DNA from: FEN-1099 sp964511015
Lineage (GTDB): Bacteria > Lernaellota > Lernaellaia > Lernaellales > Lernaellaceae
Reading direction: 5' to 3'
NCBI GenBank assembly: GCA_964511015.1
Contig: CAZEDX010000096.1
Location: 1-15,591 of the forward strand
Length of the DNA: 15,591 nucleotides
Both the position numbers and the translations under genes were made by a program. The stretch's first letter is position 1; each line of letters opens with the position of its first letter. Of the stretch, positions 1-7,301 are shown piece by piece. The notes under the pieces were generated by a model. That model ran no database searches. It saw only the letters and a list, made by a program, of their open reading frames with translations, and was not told where the DNA came from.

Positions 1-415
1 CGACGCTGCCCTCGGCGAATTCCACCGCCGCCGTGCGCGCGGCCTGGCGGGCGAGTTCCGGCGTGGGCCGGGCGGACGGGCCGAAGCCGAGGTCGAAGAT
101 CACCGCGGTCGGCACGATGGGCACCGGGCCGTAGGGCGTCGGCATGCCGACGTCGCGCGCGGCCAGTTCGTCCATCACCCCCGCCGCGCAATCGAGGCCG
201 AACGCCGAGCCGCCGGCGAGCACCAGCGCGTCGACGCGCGAGAGCAGGTGGTCGGGCAACAGCGAGTCGCACTGCCGCGTGCTGACCGCCGCGCCGCGCC
301 GGTCGATCGCGCCCACTGCGGGCCGGTCGCACAACAACACCGTCACGCCGGTGCGGCCGTGTTCGTCGTGCGCGTGTCCGACGCGCAGGCCGGGGATATC
401 GGTGATGCGAGCCAT
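1..415 (-). CDS. P1 family (S58) peptidase, 3' end outside window
   Basis: This is the N-terminal 138 residues of a DmpA/P1-family protein, an Ntn-type autoprocessing aminopeptidase family that also includes NylC-like oligomer hydrolases. The protein opens MARITDIPGLRVGHAHDE, a typical start for the family (IPGLRVGH). It then carries LVLAGGSAFGLDCAAGVMD near residues 75-93 and VPIVPTAVIFDLGFG near residues 107-121, both family signatures around the fold and substrate pocket. The autocleavage site with its catalytic Ser/Thr would lie beyond the window edge, so activity cannot be judged. The ATG at 415 is preceded by GAGGT about 7 bases upstream. The gene is divergent from the glycosyltransferase gene, with only 50 bp between start codons. 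Family assignment is confident; the substrate is unknown. Confidence 0.9.
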   Translation of the reverse strand, partial: MARITDIPGLRVGHAHDEHGRTGVTVLLCDRPAVGAIDRRGAAVSTRQCDSLLPDHLLSRVDALVLAGGSAFGLDCAAGVMDELAARDVGMPTPYGPVPIVPTAVIFDLGFGPSARPTPELARQAARTAAVEFAEGSV

Positions 416-429
416 GGTGCACCTCGTGC

Positions 430-459
430 TTGTGTCCGCCCGGAACCGTAGCCTATCAT
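430..459 (+). promoter_or_regulatory. Candidate promoter giving a leaderless mRNA
   Basis: TTGTGT (430-435) and TATCAT (454-459) are separated by 18 bp. Only six bases lie between the -10-like hexamer and the ATG at 466, and no Shine-Dalgarno sequence is present. Transcription would be expected to start at or next to the ATG. The -35 match is modest. Confidence 0.4.
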
Positions 460-465
460 CGCGGT

Positions 466-1905
466 ATGTTCAAATCGCGCGCTGCCTGGGCCGTGTTCGC
501 CGCGGTGGTCATCGTGCGCGTGTGGGTGTTCGCCGTGTCGGACAACGGCATCGACGGCCACCACAACGCGTACGACCGGCCGCTGTTCGTCGAGGCGTGG
601 GTCGAACGCGGCGGGTGGGACCCCGACCCCGCGTATCCGCCCGTGCACTTCTATCTGCTGGCCGCGCTGCGGCTGGTCACGCACAACCTCGACCTCGCGC
701 CGCGGCTGCTCTCGCTCTTGTGCGGGCTGCTCGCCTTCTGGCCGCTGGTGCTGCTGACCTACCGCTGGTTCGGCGAGCGCGCGGCGTGGTGGGCCGGGCT
801 GGGCTACGCGATCTTTCCGCTCGGCGCGCGCGTGGCGGCGCTGTCGCTCGAGGTCGCGCCGTATCTGCTGTTCCTCGCCCTGGCGTGGGAGCGGCTGGGC
901 AAGGCGTGGGAAGGGCGGCGGGTCGACCGCCGGGCCGCGCTCGCCGGCGCCGCGTTGTTCACCGTCGCTTGCGCGACGCGCTTCGACGCCTGGACAATGC
1001 TGCCGGTCGTCGCCGTCTTCGCGATCGGGAAAGACCGCGCGCACGGCTGGCTCGTCGCCGCGGTGGCCGCGTCATTCCCGCTGGTCTGGATGCTGCACCA
1101 CTACCTGATGTACGGCGACCCGCTCCATTTCCTGGCGATCAGCGGCGGCATCAGCGCGGTGCACATGGCCAAGCTCAGCCTGGCCGCGCGCGTGCTGGCC
1201 TGGCCGCGCATTCTGCTGGTCACCACCGGCGGGGGGCTGGTTGCGGCCGCGCTGCTCGGCGCGTTCCTTATCCGCCGCCGCGGCCCGGGCCGCTGGCTGC
1301 TCGCCGCCTTCGCGCTGAGTCTCACCGTGTTCATCTGGCGCACGGCGCGCGGCACCTTCGGCGCGAACGAAACGAAATACGCCGCCGCGCTCGGCCTGCT
1401 GCTGCTGCCGTTCGCCGGCCAGGGGCTGGACTGGGTCGTGCAGTCGCTCGGCCGCCGTTGGCGCGCGCCGGCGGTGGTGGTGCTGGCCACCGCGCTGGCG
1501 GTCGCGGGGCTGGCCCGGATCCGCGCCGACAACGTCGCTTTCGCCGCGAGCCCCGACCTGGCCGCCACCGCCGAATGGCTCGCCGCCAACCGCGGGGACT
1601 TGCCGGTGATCGTCGGCACGCGCAACCAGGGCTACTTCATCACCGTCGGCCGTCTGCCGCGGGCGGCGCGGTTGCTCGCCGAGACGCGCGACGAGACCGG
1701 CCGCATCAACGTCGAACAACTGACGCAGATGCTCGACCGCCCCGGCGCGAAACTGCTGGTCTACGACGTGCTGCCCGACGGCCTCGATTTCCGCAACGTG
1801 CTGCAGCCCATGCTCCACGGCGGCACGCACACCTTCACCCCTGCCTTCACCAGCGGACCGTACACGGTGTTCCGGGTCGAGGGAGGAGTGAAAAGTGAAG
1901 AGTGA
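466..1905 (+). CDS. GT-C family membrane glycosyltransferase-like protein
   Basis: The 479-residue protein has about ten hydrophobic helices followed by a soluble C-terminal part from about residue 365. An N-terminal helix leads into a first periplasmic loop with acidic and aromatic residues (SDNGIDGHH, then WDPDPAYPPVHFYLLAALRL near 45-64). The YPPxHFYLLA pattern and ATRFDAW near residue 173 resemble the PMT/ArnT-like GT39 superfamily, which transfers sugars from polyprenyl-phosphate donors on the outer face of the inner membrane. The acceptor cannot be predicted. I chose ATG 466 over the upstream in-frame TTG (430) because the protein then begins with the helix and because a -10-like TATCAT lies at 454-459. 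The last residues (GVKSEE) are encoded by a short tandem repeat that continues past the stop, so the C-terminus may not be ancestral. Confidence 0.8.
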   Translation: MFKSRAAWAVFAAVVIVRVWVFAVSDNGIDGHHNAYDRPLFVEAWVERGGWDPDPAYPPVHFYLLAALRLVTHNLDLAPRLLSLLCGLLAFWPLVLLTYRWFGERAAWWAGLGYAIFPLGARVAALSLEVAPYLLFLALAWERLGKAWEGRRVDRRAALAGAALFTVACATRFDAWTMLPVVAVFAIGKDRAHGWLVAAVAASFPLVWMLHHYLMYGDPLHFLAISGGISAVHMAKLSLAARVLAWPRILLVTTGGGLVAAALLGAFLIRRRGPGRWLLAAFALSLTVFIWRTARGTFGANETKYAAALGLLLLPFAGQGLDWVVQSLGRRWRAPAVVVLATALAVAGLARIRADNVAFAASPDLAATAEWLAANRGDLPVIVGTRNQGYFITVGRLPRAARLLAETRDETGRINVEQLTQMLDRPGAKLLVYDVLPDGLDFRNVLQPMLHGGTHTFTPAFTSGPYTVFRVEGGVKSEE

Positions 1906-2087
1906 AAAGTGAAGAGCGAAGGGGATGCCCGATCCTGTTGATCCTGGCGATCCTGTGATCCTGTCATAGGGAAAATGGGACTTATGGGACGTATAGGATT
2001 GGCGACGGGAGCCAAATGAAAAATGAAAAATGCAGAATGAAAAATGACGGGAAGAACCACAGACCCCAGACCCTAGGCCCTAGACCC
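1888..2087. repeat. Composite cluster of five short tandem repeats
   Basis: Almost the whole gap between two convergent genes consists of degenerate short tandem repeats. 1888-1922: five heptamers of the GTGAARA type. 1931-1965: four units built on GATCCTG with a period of 8-9. 1965-1999: four nonamers like TATGGGACG. 2014-2048: five heptamers of AAATGAA. 2060-2087: four heptamers of YAGACCC. Short sequence without obvious repetition separates most of them. The array overlaps the 3' end of the upstream glycosyltransferase gene and stops four bases before the CapA stop codon. Similar heptamer arrays are known in cyanobacteria (STRR sequences) and occur in other large genomes; a function is not established. 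No convincing terminator is seen in the gap. Confidence 0.85.
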
Positions 2088-2091
2088 TGAT

Positions 2092-3186
2092 CTACTGCAG
2101 ATCCACCAGCGCGCTGCCGCCTTCCATCGTCCAGTCGTCGCCGAGCGGGCGGAGCAGCGAAGCGAACAATTGTTTCGCGCGCGGGGCCGGCACCGGCTGC
2201 GAGACGTACTGCACCACGCGGTTGTCGCTGTGGAACGGCGTGAGCAAGATGCGGCGCACGCCCTGGCGGTCGATCTCGATGCGCGCGACCAGCGTGTAGG
2301 CGAAGTCCTCCATCTTGCTTTTTTTGTACAGGCCCTGGCTGTGCCAAATGAAGTTGCCGACCGAATACAGCACCGGCACGCGGTCGAACACCGCCACGTC
2401 CTGCGCGGTGTGCGAGCCGTGGCCGACGACGATCGTGGCGCCGGCAGCGGCGAGCTTCGGCGCGAGGTCCTGCTGCTTCTTGGTGACCGGCTTGTAGTTC
2501 ACGCCCCAGTGCGGAAAGACGACGATCGCGTCGACCTGGCCTTTGAGCCGCGCGATGTCTTCGCGCACGTTCGCTTCGCTCAGCGCCGCGACGCCGGGCC
2601 GGTCGCCTTGCGCGAACCAGTCGCCGCGGTCGACGTACTTCTTCTGCTGCTCGAAGTAGGCGAGCACGGCCACCTTGAGCCCGTTCTTTTCCAGCATCAG
2701 CGGGCGGCGCGCGTCGTTCTCGGTCAGACCCGCGCCGAAGGTCTTGATGCCGGCGTCGGCCAAATGCTTGATTGTCTGCTGCAGTCCGGCCACACCGAAG
2801 TCGAGGATATGGTTGTTGGCCAGGCCGAAGGCGCTGAAGCCTTCGTCGGCATAGGCCCGGGCGACCTCGACCACCTGCTTGGGGTGCCACGCCTGGCCCG
2901 GCGGCGGCTGCGCGGTGTCGTCGGCGATCGGCGTCTCGCCGTTGCCGATCAGGAAATCGGTGTTCTTCAACGCCGCGCGCAAATTCTCGAACGACTTGTG
3001 CAACCCGTATTTCGCGACAAAATCCTGCGCCTGGTCGCCCTGGCCGGTGTCGCCGACGAAAGTCAGCGTGATGAACGGCCCGGTGCGCGGCGTGTGCTTG
3101 CGCTTCGGCGGACAGGCCGTCACCGCAAGCAACAGCGCCGGCAGCAGGGCCAGCAGCGCCGCCAAACGCCAAGTTGATCTCTTCAT
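2092..3186 (-). CDS. CapA/PgsA-type lipoprotein (PGA_cap metallophosphatase fold)
   Basis: The 364-residue protein belongs to the bacterial capsule synthesis CapA family, which has a calcineurin-like metallophosphatase fold. Members take part in poly-gamma-glutamate capsule synthesis or act as poorly defined cell-surface phosphatases. The N-terminus is a lipoprotein signal: MKRS, a hydrophobic stretch, then lipobox VTAC with Cys25. Metal-site motifs follow in order: TFVGDTGQG (about 42-50), IGNGETPI, GLANNHILDFG, VVFPHWGVNY, then VVGHGSHTAQ and YSVGNFIW. Asn/His/Asp residues fall at the expected positions, so the protein looks intact. A GTG lies immediately before the ATG (3187-3189). I prefer the ATG because of its spacing from GAGG. 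No pgsB or pgsC partners are visible, so poly-glutamate synthesis is not supported here. It has its own strong promoter with an overlapping palindrome. Confidence 0.9.
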   Translation of the reverse strand: MKRSTWRLAALLALLPALLLAVTACPPKRKHTPRTGPFITLTFVGDTGQGDQAQDFVAKYGLHKSFENLRAALKNTDFLIGNGETPIADDTAQPPPGQAWHPKQVVEVARAYADEGFSAFGLANNHILDFGVAGLQQTIKHLADAGIKTFGAGLTENDARRPLMLEKNGLKVAVLAYFEQQKKYVDRGDWFAQGDRPGVAALSEANVREDIARLKGQVDAIVVFPHWGVNYKPVTKKQQDLAPKLAAAGATIVVGHGSHTAQDVAVFDRVPVLYSVGNFIWHSQGLYKKSKMEDFAYTLVARIEIDRQGVRRILLTPFHSDNRVVQYVSQPVPAPRAKQLFASLLRPLGDDWTMEGGSALVDLQ

Positions 3187-3219
3187 CACCGCCTCGTCTT
3201 GCCGGTTGGATTTTCCGGT

Positions 3220-3247
3220 ACGATAAAACAGCGCCCTGCGCTGTCAA
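3220..3247 (-). promoter_or_regulatory. Promoter of the CapA-like gene with internal palindrome
   Basis: On the minus strand there is a perfect -35 TTGACA (3242-3247), a 16-bp spacer and a -10-like TATCGT (3220-3225). The spacer and part of the -35 are filled by a perfect inverted repeat, ACAGCGC-CCT-GCGCTGT (3228-3244). A repressor bound there would block RNA polymerase, so it is a good operator candidate. The repressor is not in the window. Confidence 0.7.
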
Positions 3248-3255
3248 TCGGTTGA

Positions 3256-3284
3256 TTGCGCGACCGCCCGCGCTTGGCTAATAT
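3256..3284 (+). promoter_or_regulatory. Promoter of the zinc-ribbon membrane protein gene
   Basis: TTGCGC (3256-3261) and TAATAT (3279-3284) are separated by 17 bp. Transcription would start near 3291. This lies downstream of the ATG at 3283 and therefore argues for the ATG at 3325. The site is back to back with the CapA promoter, so the palindrome at 3228-3244 could influence both. Confidence 0.6.
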
Positions 3285-3324
3285 GGAAACGGCAGCTTCT
3301 CACCGTCACAAGGCGAGCCGGATC

Positions 3325-4383
3325 ATGCGTTGTCGCGAATGCGGCCAAGAATTTCCCGAATGGAGCTGGGAGAACCCGATTTGTCCGGCATGCCAGAGCA
3401 AGGCGGCCGGCAAGGCCCCGCCCGCCGCCTCGGGAGCGACGATTCTCGACGATTTCTGGTTGCGCCATCCGGAACTCAAACTGAATCCGGAAGGCGTCAA
3501 CGTTTCGCCGGCGCCGCCGGAGCCGAAGCCCGAGCTCGGCCCGCGTTTGCACCGCAAGCCGTCGCGCGACGTGCGGCCGTCGGTCGAGGCGCGCGCGCCG
3601 GTGGAAGCCCGGGCGCCGGTGGAGGCGGCTCAACATGTCCGGATATCGCCGGCGGAAGAGTCGGCGAAGGAAACGCCCCATCCGCCCGCGGCGGAACCGG
3701 ACGTGCTGGTGCCGCTCGGGCCGAAGGCGGTTGTGCAGGTCGACGAGTCCGAGACGGAAGATCCGTTTCAAGCGGCGCTTGATGTGGTGCCGCGGCCGCG
3801 AGAAGAACTTGCGGCGAAGCGCCAGCCGCCGAAGTTGGGTGACGTGTCGCCCTCGAAGCTCTACCTGGTGCGCGTCGAGCGGGGCGTGCGGCTGGAGCTG
3901 AAACCGATCCAGGCCAAGCTGTCGATGGCGCTGGCGAAAAAAGAGACGCTTGCGCCGAACATCGCAGTGATCGCGCTGTATTTTATTTTGACCGTTATCG
4001 TCGGCCAGCCGATGGCGATGTTGTTCCCGTTCTTGCTGCTGTACTTCGCGATCGTGCTGGTGCTTCTGCCGCTGCCCGAGGTGATCACGTTGACCACCCA
4101 CAACATCATGCGCGAGCGCGTGCTCGGCACGACCACGTTGTTCCAGCAAACCCAGGGTGGGAAGCCGCGCAACGCCTATGTGACCACCTACGGCTCGCGG
4201 GGCGTGAAAAAGATCAACAAGCTGGCCGCCAAGTGGCGCGACCCGGAAGTCGTGGCGATCAGCGGCAAGGGCTGGACGATGGCGGTGCAGCCGGCGATGA
4301 ATGCCGCCGACCGCCAATGGCTCGTGCACCACGTGCGCGACTTCTGTGCCGCCATCCGCGATGCGGAAGCGGAAGAGAAGTAG
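3325..4383 (+). CDS. Zinc-ribbon protein with two membrane helices, function unknown
   Basis: The 352-residue protein has three parts. Residues 3-23 form a zinc ribbon with two CxxC pairs (Cys3/Cys6 and Cys20/Cys23). Residues about 30-190 are a low-complexity Pro/Ala/Glu-rich linker with short repeats (RAPVEARAPVEA). Two adjacent hydrophobic helices follow (about 213-231 and 233-252), then a soluble tail of about 100 residues. The tail pattern (GKGWTMAV, then DRQWLVHHVRDF) recalls PH-like membrane proteins that end in a ...WL...L helix, but I cannot assign a family firmly. I chose ATG 3325 because the ribbon begins at once, AAGGCGAG lies seven bases upstream, and the likely transcription start is after the ATG at 3283. 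The N-terminus is predicted to be cytoplasmic. No function is proposed. Confidence 0.8.
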   Translation: MRCRECGQEFPEWSWENPICPACQSKAAGKAPPAASGATILDDFWLRHPELKLNPEGVNVSPAPPEPKPELGPRLHRKPSRDVRPSVEARAPVEARAPVEAAQHVRISPAEESAKETPHPPAAEPDVLVPLGPKAVVQVDESETEDPFQAALDVVPRPREELAAKRQPPKLGDVSPSKLYLVRVERGVRLELKPIQAKLSMALAKKETLAPNIAVIALYFILTVIVGQPMAMLFPFLLLYFAIVLVLLPLPEVITLTTHNIMRERVLGTTTLFQQTQGGKPRNAYVTTYGSRGVKKINKLAAKWRDPEVVAISGKGWTMAVQPAMNAADRQWLVHHVRDFCAAIRDAEAEEK

Positions 4384-4417
4384 TAGCGCTAAACCTCCTC
4401 CAACCTCCTCTGGTGGT

Positions 4418-4622
4418 AGGGGCGATTCGCGAGTCGCCCTCCGAACCGCCCGTGAAACGGGCGGCACCTTTTGGCCCAGGGTGAAGCCCTGGGCCGGATT
4501 GCGAAGCCTCGTCAGGGGCGTTGGTGAGCCACCTACACCCCCTTCGGGGGTGGGGATTTCATGATCCGCTTTGATCCCACGGATAAATCCGTGGGCTAAG
4601 ATCCTGCGCCCGCAAAGCGGGC
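4418..4622. repeat. Array of six hairpins in non-coding DNA
   Basis: Six inverted repeats lie one after another in the 264-bp gap. GGGCGA 4420-4425 pairs with TCGCCC 4434-4439. CCGCCCGT 4446-4453 pairs with ACGGGCGG 4457-4464, with a 3-nt loop. GGCCCAGGG 4473-4481 pairs with CCCTGGGCC 4487-4495. CACCCCC 4536-4542 pairs with GGGGGTG 4546-4552, closing a TTCG-type loop. CCCACGGAT 4576-4584 pairs with ATCCGTGGG 4587-4595. GCCCGC 4608-4613 pairs with GCGGGC 4617-4622. No T-run follows any of them. They lie between two convergent genes, where REP-like palindromic elements are often found. All arms except the first are perfectly paired. Confidence 0.85.
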
Positions 4623-4647
4623 TAGAGCGGCAGTCGGGGGGCAACCG

Positions 4648-6828
4648 TCACGGCGCGTGATAGATCATCACATCGTTGTCGGCCTGCAGCACCAGGTGCA
4701 TCCGCTCCTGCGAGTCGAGCAGCACGCGCATGTCGGCATCGGCCACGAAGCGGTCGCCCAGTTCTTGAATCGCCACGTTTTGCCAGGTCCCCGCCGGCTG
4801 GCGGCGGCGGTAGTCGAGCACGGAACCGTGCGACGAGTAGACGAAGTGCACCACGCCGCCGGAATCGACCGCCAGCGAGCAGCGGCCGCCGCCTTCGCTG
4901 GAGTTGACTACTTCTTCCTGCCACGCGCCGCCGGCGTTGGTCGCGTAGTGAACCATCTCGGCGGTGAACGGCAGATAGTACGAGAGGCACGTGTGCGCGT
5001 GACCGTCGGCGTCGAGCGCGAGGTCGGCATTCATCGCGGGTTCGTAGAAGTTGTCTTCGTATTCGTGCACCACGGTGACCTGCCACGCGCCGCCGGCGTT
5101 GGTCGCGTATTTGGTCTGGTCGTGGCGTTCGTCGACGTAGACCACGTGAGCCTTGCCGTCGGCGTCGAGCACCAGCGTCGGATTGTCGCCGTCGGCGTCG
5201 ATCAGTTCCTCGGTCCAGGCGCCGGAGGCGTTGGTCGCGTACCACAGGTGGAACAGAAAGGAGTCCAGGTTTTCGAACCGGACGAACGCCAGATGCGCCG
5301 CGCCGTTGGCGTCGATGGCCAGCGAAGGCGCGCGCACCCAGCCGTCAACGAGCGTCTCGTAGGCCCAGCCGTCGCCAAGGCGCTGCCCGTACACCAGGCC
5401 CAGGCCGTCATGCGCGAAGTGCACGCGGTTCTGTTCGTCGAGCGCCAGCGAGATTGTATAGGCCCAGTTGGAATCGGGCAGGGCGGTGTTCCGCCAGCCG
5501 CCGGCCTCGGGCTCGGCGAACATCGCCGCGTACCAGTATTCGTAGTCGCCCATGGCGAAGCCGACCTGAATCCGGTCTTGCCCGTCGATCACCGCCCCGA
5601 TATCGCCGTACGGCTTGCGGGTGAAGCCGACCGTGTCCCACGCGAATGCCCCGGTCTCGTTGTCGCCGAGCGTGAGATACATGAGGTGCTCTTGCTCATA
5701 GTACTGCGAGGCAATCACGTGGAAGAAGCCGCCCGGATCGGACGCGGCGGTCAGGGCCAGGACGTCGGGGAAGGCTTCCATGGGGTGCCAGGCGCCGCCG
5801 GTGTTGGCGGAGTACTGCCAGATGCCGATGTGGAAGAACAGGTGCGCCGCGCGGTCGGCGTCGACGAACAGGCGAAACTCGTCGCGGCCGGAGTTGCCCA
5901 GGTCGACCACGGTCGGCGTCTGCCACGCGCCGCCGCGGTTGGTCAGATAGCGGGTCTGGCCGTTGTACGTGCGCCGGTTGCCCAGGAAGGTGCCGAAGGC
6001 CAGGTGCACGGCGTCGTCGGCGTCGATGGCCAGCGCGGTGTTCCAGGTGGTGTCGGCGCCGGTCAGCGCTTCGGTCGTCCAGGAGCCGTCGCGCACGGCG
6101 TGGGTCAGCACGCCGTAGTATTCCGGCGTCGTGTCCTGGTTCGGGTAGAGCCCTTTCGGATACGCCAGATGCGGCCGGCCCGCGCTGTCCAGCGCAATCG
6201 ACACCGAGGGGATGATCGCCTCGCCGGTGGCCGCGTCGACCTGCTCGACGGCGAAGCTGCCGCCGGCGTTGGTGGCGTAGTACAGCGTACGGCGGTCGGC
6301 GGAGACGAAGGCCACGTGCGCCGTGCCGTCGGCGGACACCGCCAGATCGCCCGCCGCCGCGTCAGACCGCTTCCAGACCGCGGCCCAATCACCGGCGACG
6401 TTGTTCAGGTAGACCAGCCCGCCGTGGACCTCATCTTGCAACAGGGTGTGCAGGAACTCGCTGCCGTCCGCCGCCAGCGGTCCGGCCGACAGCCGGGCGC
6501 CGATTGGAAAGATTTCCGGCGACGCGTACGGCCACAGGCGGAACAGCAAGGCGAAGTCGCCCCACTGCACCGTGGTGTAGACGAAGCCGTCGGTGAGCAT
6601 CGTCGCGCCGCCCACCTCGACCTCGTCGCTGCTGACGTACTCCCACAGCACGTCGTCGTCGGCCGCATCGTCATCGGCATCGTCGTCGTCGTCGTCGGCC
6701 GCGCCGTCGTCGTCGGCTACGGCGTCGTCATCGGCGGCATCGTCGTCGTCACCAGCCGGAGCGCAGGAGATGGAGAGAATCAGCACGAAGATGAGACAGG
6801 TCAATCGCCACGTGAAACGCTGCTGCAT
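4648..6828 (-). CDS. Large lipoprotein with Asp-rich linker and twelve His-containing repeats
   Basis: The 726-residue predicted lipoprotein has an N-terminal helix and lipobox SISC (Cys22). Directly after it comes a linker of about 35 residues made almost only of Asp and Ala (AADDD-type units). From about residue 160 to 715 the protein repeats roughly every 49 residues. Twelve copies of a D-x-x-G/D-x-x-H-hydrophobic motif are visible, for example IDANGAAHLAFV, LDADGKAHVVYV and VDSGGVVHFVYS; His is kept in eleven of twelve. Each is usually followed by a [YL]xTNxGGAW-like strand (YATNAGGAW is the commonest form). The spacing and beta-rich composition suggest beta-propeller blades displayed on the cell surface. 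No catalytic residues are recognisable; ligand binding is a guess. GGGAGG lies eight bases before the ATG. The gene stands alone with its own promoter. Confidence 0.85.
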   Translation of the reverse strand: MQQRFTWRLTCLIFVLILSISCAPAGDDDDAADDDAVADDDGAADDDDDDADDDAADDDVLWEYVSSDEVEVGGATMLTDGFVYTTVQWGDFALLFRLWPYASPEIFPIGARLSAGPLAADGSEFLHTLLQDEVHGGLVYLNNVAGDWAAVWKRSDAAAGDLAVSADGTAHVAFVSADRRTLYYATNAGGSFAVEQVDAATGEAIIPSVSIALDSAGRPHLAYPKGLYPNQDTTPEYYGVLTHAVRDGSWTTEALTGADTTWNTALAIDADDAVHLAFGTFLGNRRTYNGQTRYLTNRGGAWQTPTVVDLGNSGRDEFRLFVDADRAAHLFFHIGIWQYSANTGGAWHPMEAFPDVLALTAASDPGGFFHVIASQYYEQEHLMYLTLGDNETGAFAWDTVGFTRKPYGDIGAVIDGQDRIQVGFAMGDYEYWYAAMFAEPEAGGWRNTALPDSNWAYTISLALDEQNRVHFAHDGLGLVYGQRLGDGWAYETLVDGWVRAPSLAIDANGAAHLAFVRFENLDSFLFHLWYATNASGAWTEELIDADGDNPTLVLDADGKAHVVYVDERHDQTKYATNAGGAWQVTVVHEYEDNFYEPAMNADLALDADGHAHTCLSYYLPFTAEMVHYATNAGGAWQEEVVNSSEGGGRCSLAVDSGGVVHFVYSSHGSVLDYRRRQPAGTWQNVAIQELGDRFVADADMRVLLDSQERMHLVLQADNDVMIYHAP

Positions 6829-6856
6829 GATATGGCCCTCCCACAGGCTATTAAAA

Positions 6857-6886
6857 TAAATACCGAATGAGGGAGGGGGATGTCAA
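6857..6886 (-). promoter_or_regulatory. Promoter of the repeat lipoprotein gene
   Basis: On the minus strand there is a perfect TTGACA (6881-6886), an 18-bp spacer and TATTTA (6857-6862). The region is locally AT-rich in otherwise GC-rich DNA. The -35 element lies ten bases beyond the stop codon of the upstream FHA gene, which separates this gene from the FHA operon. Confidence 0.7.
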
Positions 6887-6896
6887 GCCGAGCGGA

Positions 6897-7274
6897 TCAG
6901 GGCCTGGCCGGGATGACGAACAGCAGCTCGGTGTTGCCGAGCTTGAGGCGATCACCGTTGCGCAGCTCGGCCGAGGCGACGGCCCGGCCGTTCACCAGCG
7001 TGCCGTTGCGCGACCGCAGATCTTCCAGCAGGTAGGCCTCGCCCCGGGCGACGATGCGCGCGTGCGTCGCGCTGACCAGCGGGTCTTCCAATTGCAGGTT
7101 CGAGCGGGCAGAGCGGCCGAGGGTGAGCTGAGGCCCGATCAGCAGCACTCGTTTGCCCTGCGCCGGTCCGGAGCAGACCTCCAGGTGCGGGCGCTGTTCG
7201 CCCTGTTCGCGCAATTCCGCCACTTCGTCGGCGGTCAGGATGCGGGTGGTGTGATCGTCGCGTATTTTGCTCAT
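6897..7274 (-). CDS. FHA domain protein with N-terminal TRI motif
   Basis: This 125-residue cytoplasmic protein consists of a short N-terminal tail and one FHA domain (about 30-122), a phosphothreonine-binding fold used in Ser/Thr kinase signalling. The binding residues are in place: GR at 53-54, Ser68 and His71 in the SATHAR strand, and SRNGT at 88-92. The tail carries TRILTADE (residues 10-17), which closely matches a motif at the other end of its neighbour's protein. In GarA/OdhI-like proteins an N-terminal phosphothreonine docks into the same protein's FHA domain; a similar switch is possible here but is inference. It is the second gene of a two-gene operon, 27 bp after the first, with GGAGG well placed before ATG 7274. 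No kinase or phosphatase gene is nearby. Confidence 0.88.
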   Translation of the reverse strand: MSKIRDDHTTRILTADEVAELREQGEQRPHLEVCSGPAQGKRVLLIGPQLTLGRSARSNLQLEDPLVSATHARIVARGEAYLLEDLRSRNGTLVNGRAVASAELRNGDRLKLGNTELLFVIPARP

Positions 7275-7301
7275 CGAGCGCCCTCCGCCGGGAAGGCCCG
7301 G

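Noticed and set aside
144..1898. 584-codon plus-strand frame overlapping the P1 peptidase and the GT-C gene
   Set aside because: It is Arg/Ala/Gly-rich high-GC shadow sequence; the other frames give clear protein families.
1761..2060. 99-codon minus-strand frame with FHSSLFTF / FFIFHL segments
   Set aside because: These residues are the reverse translation of the short tandem repeats, a common artefact, and it overlaps the real glycosyltransferase gene.
4657..6870. 737-codon open frame antisense to the repeat lipoprotein
   Set aside because: Its translation is rich in Val, Arg, Gly and His with no recognisable motifs, and it mirrors the repeats of the opposite gene. The minus-strand frame has a signal peptide, lipobox, ribosome binding site and promoter.
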